Assembly (NCBI RefSeq): GCF_946221635.1
Contig: NZ_CAMIHB010000019.1
Span: forward strand, 1 to 64,000
Reading direction: 5' to 3'
Source: an uncultured Rhodoferax sp.
GTDB lineage: Bacteria; Pseudomonadota; Gammaproteobacteria; Burkholderiales; Burkholderiaceae_C
Length of the DNA stretch: 64,000 bases
The notes beneath the pieces were generated by a model, which worked only from the letters and a program-made list of their open reading frames with translations, was not told where the DNA came from and did no database searches. A program made the position numbers and the translations under genes. Shown here in pieces: positions 32,439-40,138 of this stretch (its first letter is position 1; each line of letters starts with the position of its first letter).

Positions 32439-32738
32439 TAGCCTGGCAAATGCCAATGAGCTGCCGGAATTATTTGGAGTTGAGCAAACGAAATTAGAGG
32501 CGAAGAGGGCCCTGAATTCACCCGTTTGGGGGATATGCCGGCAACCAGTTCCGAGTCAGAATCCAACCGGTCTTTCGGTAGCCAATGGTGCGACAGCGAG
32601 GGTTACACCTCGCAAGGTTTATTTCATGCGAAGCCCATGCACAACGGTAGCCATCCGCAGACCACGTTTGCCCCGTGTCCATGGGGTCTTTGATTGCCGG
32701 GGCCTACCCGGCTGTTTCCATCTGCTCAATAGTTTTTC
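32439..32738. other. Gene-free 300-bp stretch before the lipoprotein gene
   Basis: No open frame with family character was found. The region is less GC-rich than the flanks, and the promoter of the lipoprotein gene should lie at its right end (TTGCCGG...TTTTTC near 32690-32735), but no convincing -35/-10 pair was seen. Confidence 0.5.
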
Positions 32739-33428
32739 ATGAATACACGTTTTTTGACTGGCGCCCTGTTCGCGGCTGCCTTGGTGTTGACTGGTTGTGC
32801 TACCCGCAACAAGATGCCCCTGGAAAATGATGCTGATCGCATCACCGAACAGAGTAAGCCGGTTTTCTTGATGAGCGCCACCATCAAAAACACGTACAGG
32901 ACTTCGTATCAACCCAAAATGATTGTTGTCCATGTTGAAAAACCTGATGCCAAAGAGTCTGCGGACCGGTTGAACTTCACCATGGGAGACAAAGGGCGCG
33001 ACGAAAAGAACTCTGCCGCTGCGGGTAACAGCTATTTGACGCGCATGGAACTGCCCGCAGGAAGCTATGTCATTCGTGGCTTCTCCAGTATTGCAAGCTC
33101 CTTTCCTGTGAATGCGTTCTTCTTTACGCCCATGCATGCAGATCTGGAGGTCAAAAATGGAGGTGTGTATTACCTGGGCCATGTAACCGCCACGGTACGC
33201 GAACGGCAGGGCAACGAGTTCAAGGCAGGCCCCAGTATTCCGCTTATCGACCAAGCGATTGGTGGCGCATCGGGAGGAACATTCGAGGTCAGCATTACAG
33301 ATGAATTCGCTGTCGACGAAGCTGCGTTCCGGGCCAAGTTCCCTGCTTTGGCAAATGTCCCAATTACCAAGGCCATTCTTCCGCCTTTTGACCGAACCAA
33401 GGCCCAAGCCTGGTGGGAAAAAAATTAA
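32739..33428 (+). CDS. Putative lipoprotein of unknown function
   Basis: A 229-residue lipoprotein precursor with a signal peptide ending in the lipobox LTGC (Cys20). The mature part has a beta-sandwich-like core with MSATIKNTYRTSYQPKMIVVHVE, PAGSYVIRGFSS and GGVYYLGHVTAT, similar in style to DUF2846-like lipoproteins in which a tail follows SYVIRG-type strands. It is probably outer-membrane anchored. Base composition is visibly lower in GC than the flanking genes, suggesting later acquisition. It is followed by a hairpin at 33434-33452. Confidence 0.72.
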   Translation: MNTRFLTGALFAAALVLTGCATRNKMPLENDADRITEQSKPVFLMSATIKNTYRTSYQPKMIVVHVEKPDAKESADRLNFTMGDKGRDEKNSAAAGNSYLTRMELPAGSYVIRGFSSIASSFPVNAFFFTPMHADLEVKNGGVYYLGHVTATVRERQGNEFKAGPSIPLIDQAIGGASGGTFEVSITDEFAVDEAAFRAKFPALANVPITKAILPPFDRTKAQAWWEKN

Positions 33429-33433
33429 CCGGA

Positions 33434-33452
33434 TACCTGCCGTGGGCAGGTA
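33434..33452. repeat. Short perfect hairpin after the lipoprotein gene
   Basis: TACCTGCC and GGCAGGTA pair perfectly over eight bases around GTG. There is no T-run, so it is at best a weak terminator. It also lies just upstream of the acetyltransferase gene. Confidence 0.5.
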
Positions 33453-33471
33453 AAGCGCCTTGCGCCTGCTA

Positions 33472-33975
33472 GTGAATATCCGTCCCGAAAGCCCGGCCGA
33501 CGTGGATGCCATCACGGTGCTCACGGCGGAGGCCTTTCTGTATGCAGAGCACACCAGCCACACCGAGCAGTTCATTGTCAACGCGCTGCGGCGGGCAGGC
33601 GTGCTCACAGTCTCGCTGGTGGCGCAGGCTGGGGATGGCACGCTGCAGGGCCATGTGGCTTTGTCGCCCGTCACGGTGTCCGACTGCAGCGCGGGCTGGT
33701 ATGGCTTGGGGCCGATTTCGGTCGCTCCGGCGCAGCAAAGGCAAGGCATAGGCAGCCAGCTCATGCAGCGCGCCCTGGACGATCTGCGGGCGCTGGGTGC
33801 GGCCGGTTGTGTACTGTTGGGTGACCCGGCCTACTACGCCCGCTTCGGTTTTGCGCCGCGTGCAGGGCTGGTGCTGGAAGGTGTTCCGCCCGAATACTTC
33901 ATGGCGCTTGCATTCGGTGTTGCATACCCGCAGGGGGCAGTGCAGTACCACCCGGCATTCGACGCACACGCGTAG
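33472..33975 (+). CDS. GNAT-family N-acetyltransferase (YhbS-like)
   Basis: A 167-residue GNAT protein. It begins NIRPESPADVDAITVLTAEAF; the acetyl-CoA loop is VAPAQQRQGIGSQLMQRAL (Q/RxxGxG/A type), and the later segment LLGDPAYYARFGFAPRAGL is the signature of the YhbS subgroup. The GTG at 33472 is preferred because it places NIRPE at the N-terminus as in relatives; a TTG at 33460 is possible. The acceptor substrate is unknown. Confidence 0.87.
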   Translation: MNIRPESPADVDAITVLTAEAFLYAEHTSHTEQFIVNALRRAGVLTVSLVAQAGDGTLQGHVALSPVTVSDCSAGWYGLGPISVAPAQQRQGIGSQLMQRALDDLRALGAAGCVLLGDPAYYARFGFAPRAGLVLEGVPPEYFMALAFGVAYPQGAVQYHPAFDAHA

Positions 33976-34004
33976 TGTCGATTCCGTAATTCAGAAATAT
34001 CGCG

Positions 34005-34490
34005 ATGTTGAATCTTCTTGCCCCTTTGCTTTACATCCAGGTGTCGCCCGAGCGGTTGACGGTGCGCAACCCGAAGACCGGATCGTCCTGGTCTGAGGTG
34101 CCGGAGGTAGCGATTTCCAAAGCTCGGACGCTCAAGATACTTGCCATTGGTGCTGAGGCTCGACTGCACAGTGCCACTGAAGGCGTGCAGATCGTCAATC
34201 CTTTTGGTCATCCCCGCACGATGGTGGGTGATTTCACTGCAGGTGAGGCGCTGCTTCGACTTGCAGTTCAGCGTGTCCATCCCCGCCACTGGTGGTCATC
34301 CAAGCCGAGGGTGGTTTTGCACTTGTTGGGGGACCCTTTGGGCGGATTCACCCAGGTTGAGTTGCGTGCCTTCCGCGAAATGGCCTGGGGTGCGGGGGCC
34401 GTGGACGTGGTGATGTGGCTGGGCGCGGCTTTGACGGACGTGCAGTTGCTGAAAGGCGACTTTCCGGCTGTCGGGAAGATCGTGGATTAA
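34005..34490 (+). CDS. Small MreB-like (actin-fold fragment) protein
   Basis: A 161-residue protein resembling the domain-I part of MreB: LYIQVSPERLTVRN at the first strand pair, VNPFGHPRTMVGDFTAGEALL (compare MreB VIADFTVTEKML), and FTQVELRAFREMAWGAGAVDV (compare TQVERRAIRESALGAGA). It stops before the second actin subdomain, so most of the ATP-binding cleft is missing. Full MreB is about 347 residues. The frame is clean and it starts with an ATG, so it is probably a real short protein, perhaps a partner of cell-shape actins. Function is inferred only from similarity. Confidence 0.65.
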   Translation: MLNLLAPLLYIQVSPERLTVRNPKTGSSWSEVPEVAISKARTLKILAIGAEARLHSATEGVQIVNPFGHPRTMVGDFTAGEALLRLAVQRVHPRHWWSSKPRVVLHLLGDPLGGFTQVELRAFREMAWGAGAVDVVMWLGAALTDVQLLKGDFPAVGKIVD

Positions 34491-34498
34491 GGCCTGAC

Positions 34499-34553
34499 GC
34501 TATAAATTTGGAAGCTGACTGCGCAGATTCCACGAGGGCTAGAGGCTGAAATG
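34499..34553 (+). repeat. Dispersed repeat, copy 7
   Basis: GCTATAAATTTGGAAGCTG, ACTGCGCAGATTCCACGAG, GGCTAGAGGCTGAAAT matches the family from the CTAT-box to the GGGCTAGAGGC box. It lies in the gap between the convergent mini-MreB and HDOD genes and may act as their shared 3' end. Confidence 0.75.
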
Positions 34554-34561
34554 CTTGGAAA

Positions 34562-35785
34562 TCAGGCCTGCGTGGCCAGTGAACGCAGCAGCGCCCGGTT
34601 GACCTGGTCGGTCGGCATGTCGTGGGCCTTGCAGACTTCGCGGATGACCTTGGTGGAGCTGCCTTCCAGCGCGCGGGCCACTTCCAGCCAAGGGGCGTAG
34701 GGGCCGGTATTGCCCAGCACGGCCGAGGCCACGCGGCCGGGCAGGGGCAGGCGGTGCAGGGCGGCGCCCAGGTTGTCGCCCAGCAGCAGGTCCACCTGCG
34801 AGAAGATGCCGCAGAGGAAGACTTCGCGGCGCAGGTCTTCTTCGGCGCCGGCGTCGGCCAGGCGCTCCATGATGCGTGCGCGCAGCACCATGCCCGCGCG
34901 TATGGGTTGCAGGTTGGCGTCGCCGCTGGCGTGGGGCATCTGTTCCATGAGCCAGGCGCGCAGGCGGCTGTAGCCCAGGTTCATGAGGCCCTGGCGCACG
35001 CTGCCGACTTCGTTGCGCAGCGCGAGTGCGGCGGAGTTGGCGTAGCGCAGGAAGCGGTACATCAGCAGCGGCTCCTCGCCCATGCGGCGCTCCAGCGCCT
35101 CGACAGATTCGTCCGCATCGATGGCCTGCACCAGGTCCCGCATGACCTGGCGTGCGGGCTGGATCTGGCGGTAGCGGTAGCCGTACAGCATTTCCTCCGT
35201 CGGCCAGCCGGCCACGGCCCAAACGGCCTGGTGGTCCAGCGCGTGCTCCACCAATGCCTGGCTGGCCAGGCCCTCATAGATGGCGCCAGCCACCATGGGG
35301 CTGGGCACCACGCCGGCTACACCGCTGCCGCCGTCCTGAGTGCGGCGCAGCGCGGCGCGCAGGGCGCGCAGGGCTTCCTCGGGGCCCAGCGTGCGCAAGG
35401 TCTTGTGGAAGCAGCCCTGCACCTCGGCGCGCGAGGCGCGGCTGAGCTCGCCGCTCCAGACCATACGCTTGCTGCGGGCATGGGCCTGGCGTACCAGGCC
35501 TGTCAGCGCGGCATCGTCCAGCCAGGCGTCGGGCACCTCCAGCCACATGCCGCCCGGCGGCGTGTGTTCCAGCAAGTCCCCCAGCAGGACGGGGGAGCGG
35601 ACGCTGAGGAGTTGCACTTCCGCACTGGCGGGCCAGAGCTCCTGCAACGCATCGAGCAGGTGGCGGGCGTCCACGGCCTGGCCGTTGATCGGATCGACCC
35701 ACAGGCGTACCCCGCAGCGCTGGCGCCACTGGTTCCACAGGGGCTGGTAGCCCATGGTGACATTGCCCAGTACCGAGGATGCCAT
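34562..35785 (-). CDS. HDOD-domain signalling protein with degenerate EAL-like N-terminus
   Basis: A 407-residue cytoplasmic protein. The C-terminal two thirds (about residues 205-400) form an HDOD domain: EMLYGYRYRQIQPARQVM, MGEEPLLMYRFLRYANSAALAL, VGSVRQGLMNLGYSRLRAWL and VFLCGIFSQVDLLLG. The first ~190 residues resemble a degenerate EAL domain (LWVDPINGQAVDARHLLDAL, MVWSGELSRA) lacking an obvious EAL catalytic motif, as in YuxH/CmpX-type proteins. It starts eight bases after flgL and is thus the last gene of the flg operon, suggesting a role in motility signalling. Confidence 0.85.
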   Translation of the reverse strand: MASSVLGNVTMGYQPLWNQWRQRCGVRLWVDPINGQAVDARHLLDALQELWPASAEVQLLSVRSPVLLGDLLEHTPPGGMWLEVPDAWLDDAALTGLVRQAHARSKRMVWSGELSRASRAEVQGCFHKTLRTLGPEEALRALRAALRRTQDGGSGVAGVVPSPMVAGAIYEGLASQALVEHALDHQAVWAVAGWPTEEMLYGYRYRQIQPARQVMRDLVQAIDADESVEALERRMGEEPLLMYRFLRYANSAALALRNEVGSVRQGLMNLGYSRLRAWLMEQMPHASGDANLQPIRAGMVLRARIMERLADAGAEEDLRREVFLCGIFSQVDLLLGDNLGAALHRLPLPGRVASAVLGNTGPYAPWLEVARALEGSSTKVIREVCKAHDMPTDQVNRALLRSLATQA

Positions 35786-35793
35786 GGCCGAAC

Positions 35794-37161
35794 CTACCCC
35801 AGGAAGTTGAAGAGCGAGAGCTTTTGCACCTGCGCGTAGGACTGCAGCGCGGCGGAGTAGCCGGTCTGCTGGTTCTGGAAGTCGGAGATGCCCTTGATCA
35901 TGTCCAGGTCTTCGGCGCGGGACCGGTTGCCTTCCTGCTCGATGTTGCGCTTGTCGTTGTCGCTGGTGATGCGGTCCGCGCGGCCCAGCAGGTCACCGGC
36001 CTGGCCACGCACGGCAGAGACCCGGGTCATGCTGATGTCGATGTTGTGCAGCGCTTGCGCCACCGCCTGGGTGGCCGCGTTGGCATTGGCGGCCTTGCCG
36101 ATGTCCTTGATGGCGGTATCCAGCACGCTGAAGACGCTGCGCTTGAAGTTCACGTTGATGGTGTCGCCCACGGCGGGGCTGCCCACGACGGTGACGCCGG
36201 CATCCTTGTCGGAAGGCGGCGGGGCGCCATTGATGTTGAAGGACAGGCCAGGAATGCCGGTCACGGCAATCTTGGCCGGTCCTCCCGTGGGGTAGGAGGC
36301 CGTGGCGCCCGACACCAGGGGGCCGGGGCCGCTGACGGGGGGCGTTTCCACGATGTCGTAGGTCACCGTGGTGGTACCCGGCGTGGTGGTGGAGTCCAGC
36401 GCCGTGAAGGTGATGGCGTAGCTGGGGTAGTCGGGGTTGCCGGCCGTGGCCTGGGCCAGGGCGGCGGTGCTGGCCACGGTGGCGCTGTTGCTCACGACCA
36501 CGCCGTCGGTGGTCAGGGACCGGTTGGCCGGGATCAGCCCGGTACTGCTGTTGCCCACGGTGACGTTGAACACGCCATCGCGCGAGGGCTGGTTCATGAA
36601 GGCGGCTTCACCGTCCAGTGTGAAGGGAATGGCGTACTGCCCGCTGGCACTCTGGCCGGGCAGGCCGTTGAAGGTGTAGTCCGGCGCGGTGGACTGCGGG
36701 CCCACAAAGGGGGCCAGTGCGCTGCCCAGTGCGGCGAACAGGGGCAGGCCGTTGCTGTCCTTGGTATTGGCCAGGGCCAGGATCTGGTCGCGCATGCCGG
36801 AGAGCTGGCCGGCAATGGTGGTGCGCTCCGACGCGGTGTAGGCGCCGTTGCCGGCCGTCACCACCAGTTCACGGAAGTTCTGCAGCGCATCGGTGATGTT
36901 GCCCAGGGTGCTTTCGGCCAGGGCAATGGCGTTGCGCTGGGCTTCCAGGGCGCGCTGGTCGGTGGCGATGCGGGCGATGCGGTTCATGGCGCGCTCGGCC
37001 TGGGCCGCGGCCGTGGGGTCGTCGGCCGCGCTGTTGATGCGCTTGCCCGAGGTGAGGTTCTCCTGCAGCTTGGAGAGGTCGGACTGCCGGGTCTGCAGGT
37101 TGCGCAGGGTGTTGTCGTAGGCGTTGGCCGAAGCCAGGCGGGTGAAGGAGGTGGAGGCCAT
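35794..37161 (-). CDS. flgL: Flagellar hook-filament junction protein FlgL (HAP3)
   Basis: A 455-residue junction protein. Conserved helical ends frame a large variable middle: the start carries NAYDNTLRNLQTRQSDLSKLQENLTSGKRINSAADDP, and the C-terminal helix has IKGISDFQNQQTGYSAALQSYAQVQKLSLFNFL. It is longer than E. coli FlgL (317) because of a beta-rich insertion of about 140 residues. It is exported by the type III flagellar apparatus with FlgN as chaperone. The gene is 16 bp downstream of flgK and ends the structural part of the flg operon. Confidence 0.95.
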   Translation of the reverse strand: MASTSFTRLASANAYDNTLRNLQTRQSDLSKLQENLTSGKRINSAADDPTAAAQAERAMNRIARIATDQRALEAQRNAIALAESTLGNITDALQNFRELVVTAGNGAYTASERTTIAGQLSGMRDQILALANTKDSNGLPLFAALGSALAPFVGPQSTAPDYTFNGLPGQSASGQYAIPFTLDGEAAFMNQPSRDGVFNVTVGNSSTGLIPANRSLTTDGVVVSNSATVASTAALAQATAGNPDYPSYAITFTALDSTTTPGTTTVTYDIVETPPVSGPGPLVSGATASYPTGGPAKIAVTGIPGLSFNINGAPPPSDKDAGVTVVGSPAVGDTINVNFKRSVFSVLDTAIKDIGKAANANAATQAVAQALHNIDISMTRVSAVRGQAGDLLGRADRITSDNDKRNIEQEGNRSRAEDLDMIKGISDFQNQQTGYSAALQSYAQVQKLSLFNFLG

Positions 37162-37177
37162 GCGTTATCTCCTGCGG

Positions 37178-39121
37178 CTAGCGCGAGAGGCCCTGGATCA
37201 GGGTGTCGAAGATGCTCTGGGCGATCTGGACCATCTTGGCGGAGGCCTGGTAGGCCTGCTGGTACTGCAGCAGTTTGGCGGCTTCTTCGTCCAGGTTCAC
37301 GCCCGAGACGCCGGCGCGGTCCTTCTCGGCATTGGTGGCGATGTTGGTGGACACCTGGGCCGAGTAGTTGGCACTCTGGGAGCGGATGCCGATCTGCGAG
37401 ATCAGGCCGGCGTAGCCGTCGGTCAGCGCCGCGCCGTCGAACATGGCCTTGTCGCGCAGGTCCATCATGGCCGAGGCATTGCCGCCACTGGTGGCCGCGT
37501 AGGCGTTTTGGCCGATGGTGACGGTGTCGCTGTTGGCGGGCGAGCCGGTGAGCTTGATGGAGAAGCCCGGAAAGCCGGCCGGCGTGTAATTGATGGCCTG
37601 GCCCGATACATAGGGTTGGCCGGTCACGCCGGGCGTCGAGCCCGTGTTGTCCACGATGTCGTAGGTGGTGCCGGTGGGGCTGGTCGTGAACGTGATGGTG
37701 AAGCTGGGCTGGGGCACGGTGGACGCCGTGGTGGCCAGGGTCCGGGCACTCAGGCTGGACAGGGCCAGCGAGCCGGTGTTGGTGGGCGTGAGCTTGGCAG
37801 CCAGCGGCGCGGCCACGGCCAGTGCGCGTGGGGTGGCGAATTCACGCGCCACCTTGCTGGCCGACGTGCTGTAGGGCTTGAGCAGGAAATGGTCTCCCGC
37901 TGTGGCGCCGCCAGCGCCGGTGGCGGTGATGGTCAGGCCGTCCACGGTGACGGGGTTGGTCAGGTCGTAGGTGCGTACCAAGCCGTCGCTCATGCGCTTG
38001 ATGGTGGCATTGGGCGGTGTGGTGAAGCGCACCTCGTAGTCCGAGGCTTCCATCTGCGTGGGGTCGGCCACGGCCATCGAAAGGCTGGCGGCCGAGGTCT
38101 GGCCGGTGGCCTGGTAGATGTTGGAGGAGCTGAAGGTCACCGGCGTGAACAGGTTGCCGCCCACTTTGCCATCCAGGTCCAGGCCCAGCTTGTGCTGCTC
38201 GTTCATGGCCGAGGTCACGCCGATGGTGAGACGGCCCAGCAGGTTGCGGCCCTCGGCCAGATCATTGTTCTGGAAGCGCAGCAGGCCCGAGACCTCGCCG
38301 CCGCCCAGGGCGTTTTCGTCCAGCACCATGGCGCTGCCGTTGCGCGTGATGGCCAGACGGCTCTTGAGCGTGTCACCGTATTCATCGGGCACGACGGACA
38401 CCGGGGCCACCTCGGTGCCCAGCACCAGGGCCTGGCTGCCCGCGATGAAGATGCCCAGCGTGCCGTCGTCCGCCGGAATGCTGGTGGTCTGCACGTACTG
38501 GTTGAGGTCCCGGATCAACTGGTCACGGCGGTCCAGCAGGTCGTTGGGGGGCTGGCCGTTGCCCTGCGCGCGCGAGATCTGCTCGTTCACATCGGCAATA
38601 TTGTGCGCCAGGGTGTTGATTGCGGTGACTTTTTCGTTGATGGACTGGGCGATGCCGCTTTGCAGGTCGTCCAGGCTTTGCGAGGCCGCGCGCATGCGGC
38701 GTGCCGTTTCGTCGATCCGGGTCAGCGCCACGGTGCGGGCGGTCAGGTCGGTGGGGGCGCTGGCCACATCCGAGAACGCGTTGAGCATGTCGTTGATGCT
38801 GGCGCCCAGGCCATCGGTACCGCCCTGGAAGATGTTGGTCAGCTGGGTCAGGTAGTTGGCGCGGGTGACGTCGGCGGCCTGCGTGGTGCTGGCCAGCGTG
38901 CTCTGGCGGTTCAGGAAGGCATCGAAGTTGCGCTGGATGGTCTGGACCGACACCCCCTTGCCGATGTAGCCGCCGCCGGTGAACTGGCCGGCCACCGTCT
39001 GCAACACCGTCTTCTGGCGCGAATAGCCCGCGGTATTGACGTTGGCAATGTTGTTGCCTGTGGTCTGCAGGGCCACCAGGTTGGCCTGCAGGGCCTGCGC
39101 GCCGATATTGAGAATGCTCAT
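37178..39121 (-). CDS. flgK: Flagellar hook-associated protein FlgK (HAP1)
   Basis: A 647-residue hook-associated protein that joins hook to filament with FlgL. The N-terminus has the axial-protein signature ILNIGAQALQANLVALQTTGNNIANVNTAGYSRQ, and the C-terminal helix ends in VNLDEEAAKLLQYQQAYQASAKMVQIAQSIFDTLIQ. The middle contains the usual FlgK domains plus extra beta-rich sequence, about 100 residues more than in E. coli (547). The secreted protein has no cleaved signal. flgK follows flgJ with a 12-bp gap. Confidence 0.96.
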   Translation of the reverse strand: MSILNIGAQALQANLVALQTTGNNIANVNTAGYSRQKTVLQTVAGQFTGGGYIGKGVSVQTIQRNFDAFLNRQSTLASTTQAADVTRANYLTQLTNIFQGGTDGLGASINDMLNAFSDVASAPTDLTARTVALTRIDETARRMRAASQSLDDLQSGIAQSINEKVTAINTLAHNIADVNEQISRAQGNGQPPNDLLDRRDQLIRDLNQYVQTTSIPADDGTLGIFIAGSQALVLGTEVAPVSVVPDEYGDTLKSRLAITRNGSAMVLDENALGGGEVSGLLRFQNNDLAEGRNLLGRLTIGVTSAMNEQHKLGLDLDGKVGGNLFTPVTFSSSNIYQATGQTSAASLSMAVADPTQMEASDYEVRFTTPPNATIKRMSDGLVRTYDLTNPVTVDGLTITATGAGGATAGDHFLLKPYSTSASKVAREFATPRALAVAAPLAAKLTPTNTGSLALSSLSARTLATTASTVPQPSFTITFTTSPTGTTYDIVDNTGSTPGVTGQPYVSGQAINYTPAGFPGFSIKLTGSPANSDTVTIGQNAYAATSGGNASAMMDLRDKAMFDGAALTDGYAGLISQIGIRSQSANYSAQVSTNIATNAEKDRAGVSGVNLDEEAAKLLQYQQAYQASAKMVQIAQSIFDTLIQGLSR

Positions 39122-39133
39122 GGTGTTCTCCGC

Positions 39134-40054
39134 TTACACCTGGATGCGGCGCAGTTGCAGGGTGGTGTTGATGGCGCGGCTCAGCTTGGCGGCGTACTCG
39201 GGGTCGGTGGCATAGCCGGCCTTCTGCAGGCCGCTGGCGAAGGCGTTGACCGAGGTGGTGGCCGTGCGGGCCTTGGCATAGCGCGGGCTTTCCGAAATCA
39301 GGCGGGCGTAGTCCTTGAAGGAGTCCTCGTAGGAGTCGTAGGCGCGGAACTTGGCGACCTGCTTCTTGGCCACACCGTTGACGTATTCGGTGGTGGTGAC
39401 TTCGGCCACCTTGCCGGTCCAACTGGCGCCGGCCTTGATACCGAAGAGGTTGTAGGACGGGGTGCCGCCCTTGCCCTTGATCTCGTACTTGCCCCAGCCG
39501 GTTTCGTGGCCGGCCTGGCCCAGCATGAAGCTGGCGGGAATGCCGGTGGCCTTCTCCACCTTGCTGGCGGTGTCGGAGTGCTTCTTGACGAAGTCGCTCT
39601 GGCTTTCGGTGGGGGCACGTTTGGTTTTGACCGGGGTGATCTTGGCGTCCAGGCCGAGGTCGGTGGTGGCCGGTGTGGCCGCCGCCGGCTTGGCAACCGG
39701 CTCCATGCCGGGCATGGTCACGCCCATCTGGCGCGCCAGCTGCTGAGAGATCAGGTCCGACAGGCCGCCAGGCTGGCCCGACATCTGCACCGCGAATTGC
39801 TGGTCCAGCAGGTCGGTGCCGAGGTCGCTGCCGGGGTTGTCCAGCATGCCGGCCTTCATCGCATTGTTGGCCTCGCGCATGCTCTTGACCAGCTCGCGCA
39901 TGAAGAGCGACTCAAACTGCTTGGCCGTCTCCTTGATGGTTTCCGGCGTGGCTTTGCCGGCTTCCAGCTTGAGGTTGGAGAGCGACTGGGAATCCGCCGC
40001 CAGGTTTTGGGTGATGGATGCGGAGGAGGTGCCGTAAATGGAGCCGTAACTCAT
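39134..40054 (-). CDS. flgJ: Flagellar rod assembly protein/peptidoglycan hydrolase FlgJ
   Basis: A 306-residue two-domain protein. The N-terminal rod-capping domain (about residues 15-100: AKQFESLFMRELVKSMREANNAM) is followed by a linker and a C-terminal glucosaminidase domain beginning SDFVKKHSDTASKVEKATGIP, with the catalytic glutamate in AGHETGWG. It opens the peptidoglycan for the rod. ATG 40054 is preceded by AGGAG; a longer upstream frame is not conserved. The 84-bp gap to flgI holds a GC-rich palindromic repeat. Confidence 0.95.
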   Translation of the reverse strand: MSYGSIYGTSSASITQNLAADSQSLSNLKLEAGKATPETIKETAKQFESLFMRELVKSMREANNAMKAGMLDNPGSDLGTDLLDQQFAVQMSGQPGGLSDLISQQLARQMGVTMPGMEPVAKPAAATPATTDLGLDAKITPVKTKRAPTESQSDFVKKHSDTASKVEKATGIPASFMLGQAGHETGWGKYEIKGKGGTPSYNLFGIKAGASWTGKVAEVTTTEYVNGVAKKQVAKFRAYDSYEDSFKDYARLISESPRYAKARTATTSVNAFASGLQKAGYATDPEYAAKLSRAINTTLQLRRIQV

Positions 40055-40068
40055 GTCAGGACTCCTGC

Positions 40069-40137
40069 CGAGCCGCCTCAAAGGAGGCCGCGCCCCCCTG
40101 GGGGGCAGTGAGTACACGCAGTGACGAACGTGGGGGC
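40069..40137. repeat. GC-rich palindromic element between flgI and flgJ
   Basis: Two adjacent hairpins, GCCTC-AAAG-GAGGC (40075-40088) and GCCCCCC-T-GGGGGGC (40092-40106), are followed by the tail ACACGCAGTGACGAACGTGG. It interrupts an otherwise tight operon. It has no T-run and does not look like an ordinary terminator. Only one copy occurs in this window; that it belongs to a second interspersed repeat family is my inference. Confidence 0.5.
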
Positions 40138-40138
40138 T

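Noticed and set aside
37124..40111. A 995-codon open frame opposite flgJ-flgK, and similar long frames opposite rep, the sensor kinase, priA and hemE
   Set aside because: They mirror real genes on the other strand; high GC suppresses stop codons. The translations are low-complexity (Gly, His, Gln, Val-rich), with no family motifs or ribosome sites.
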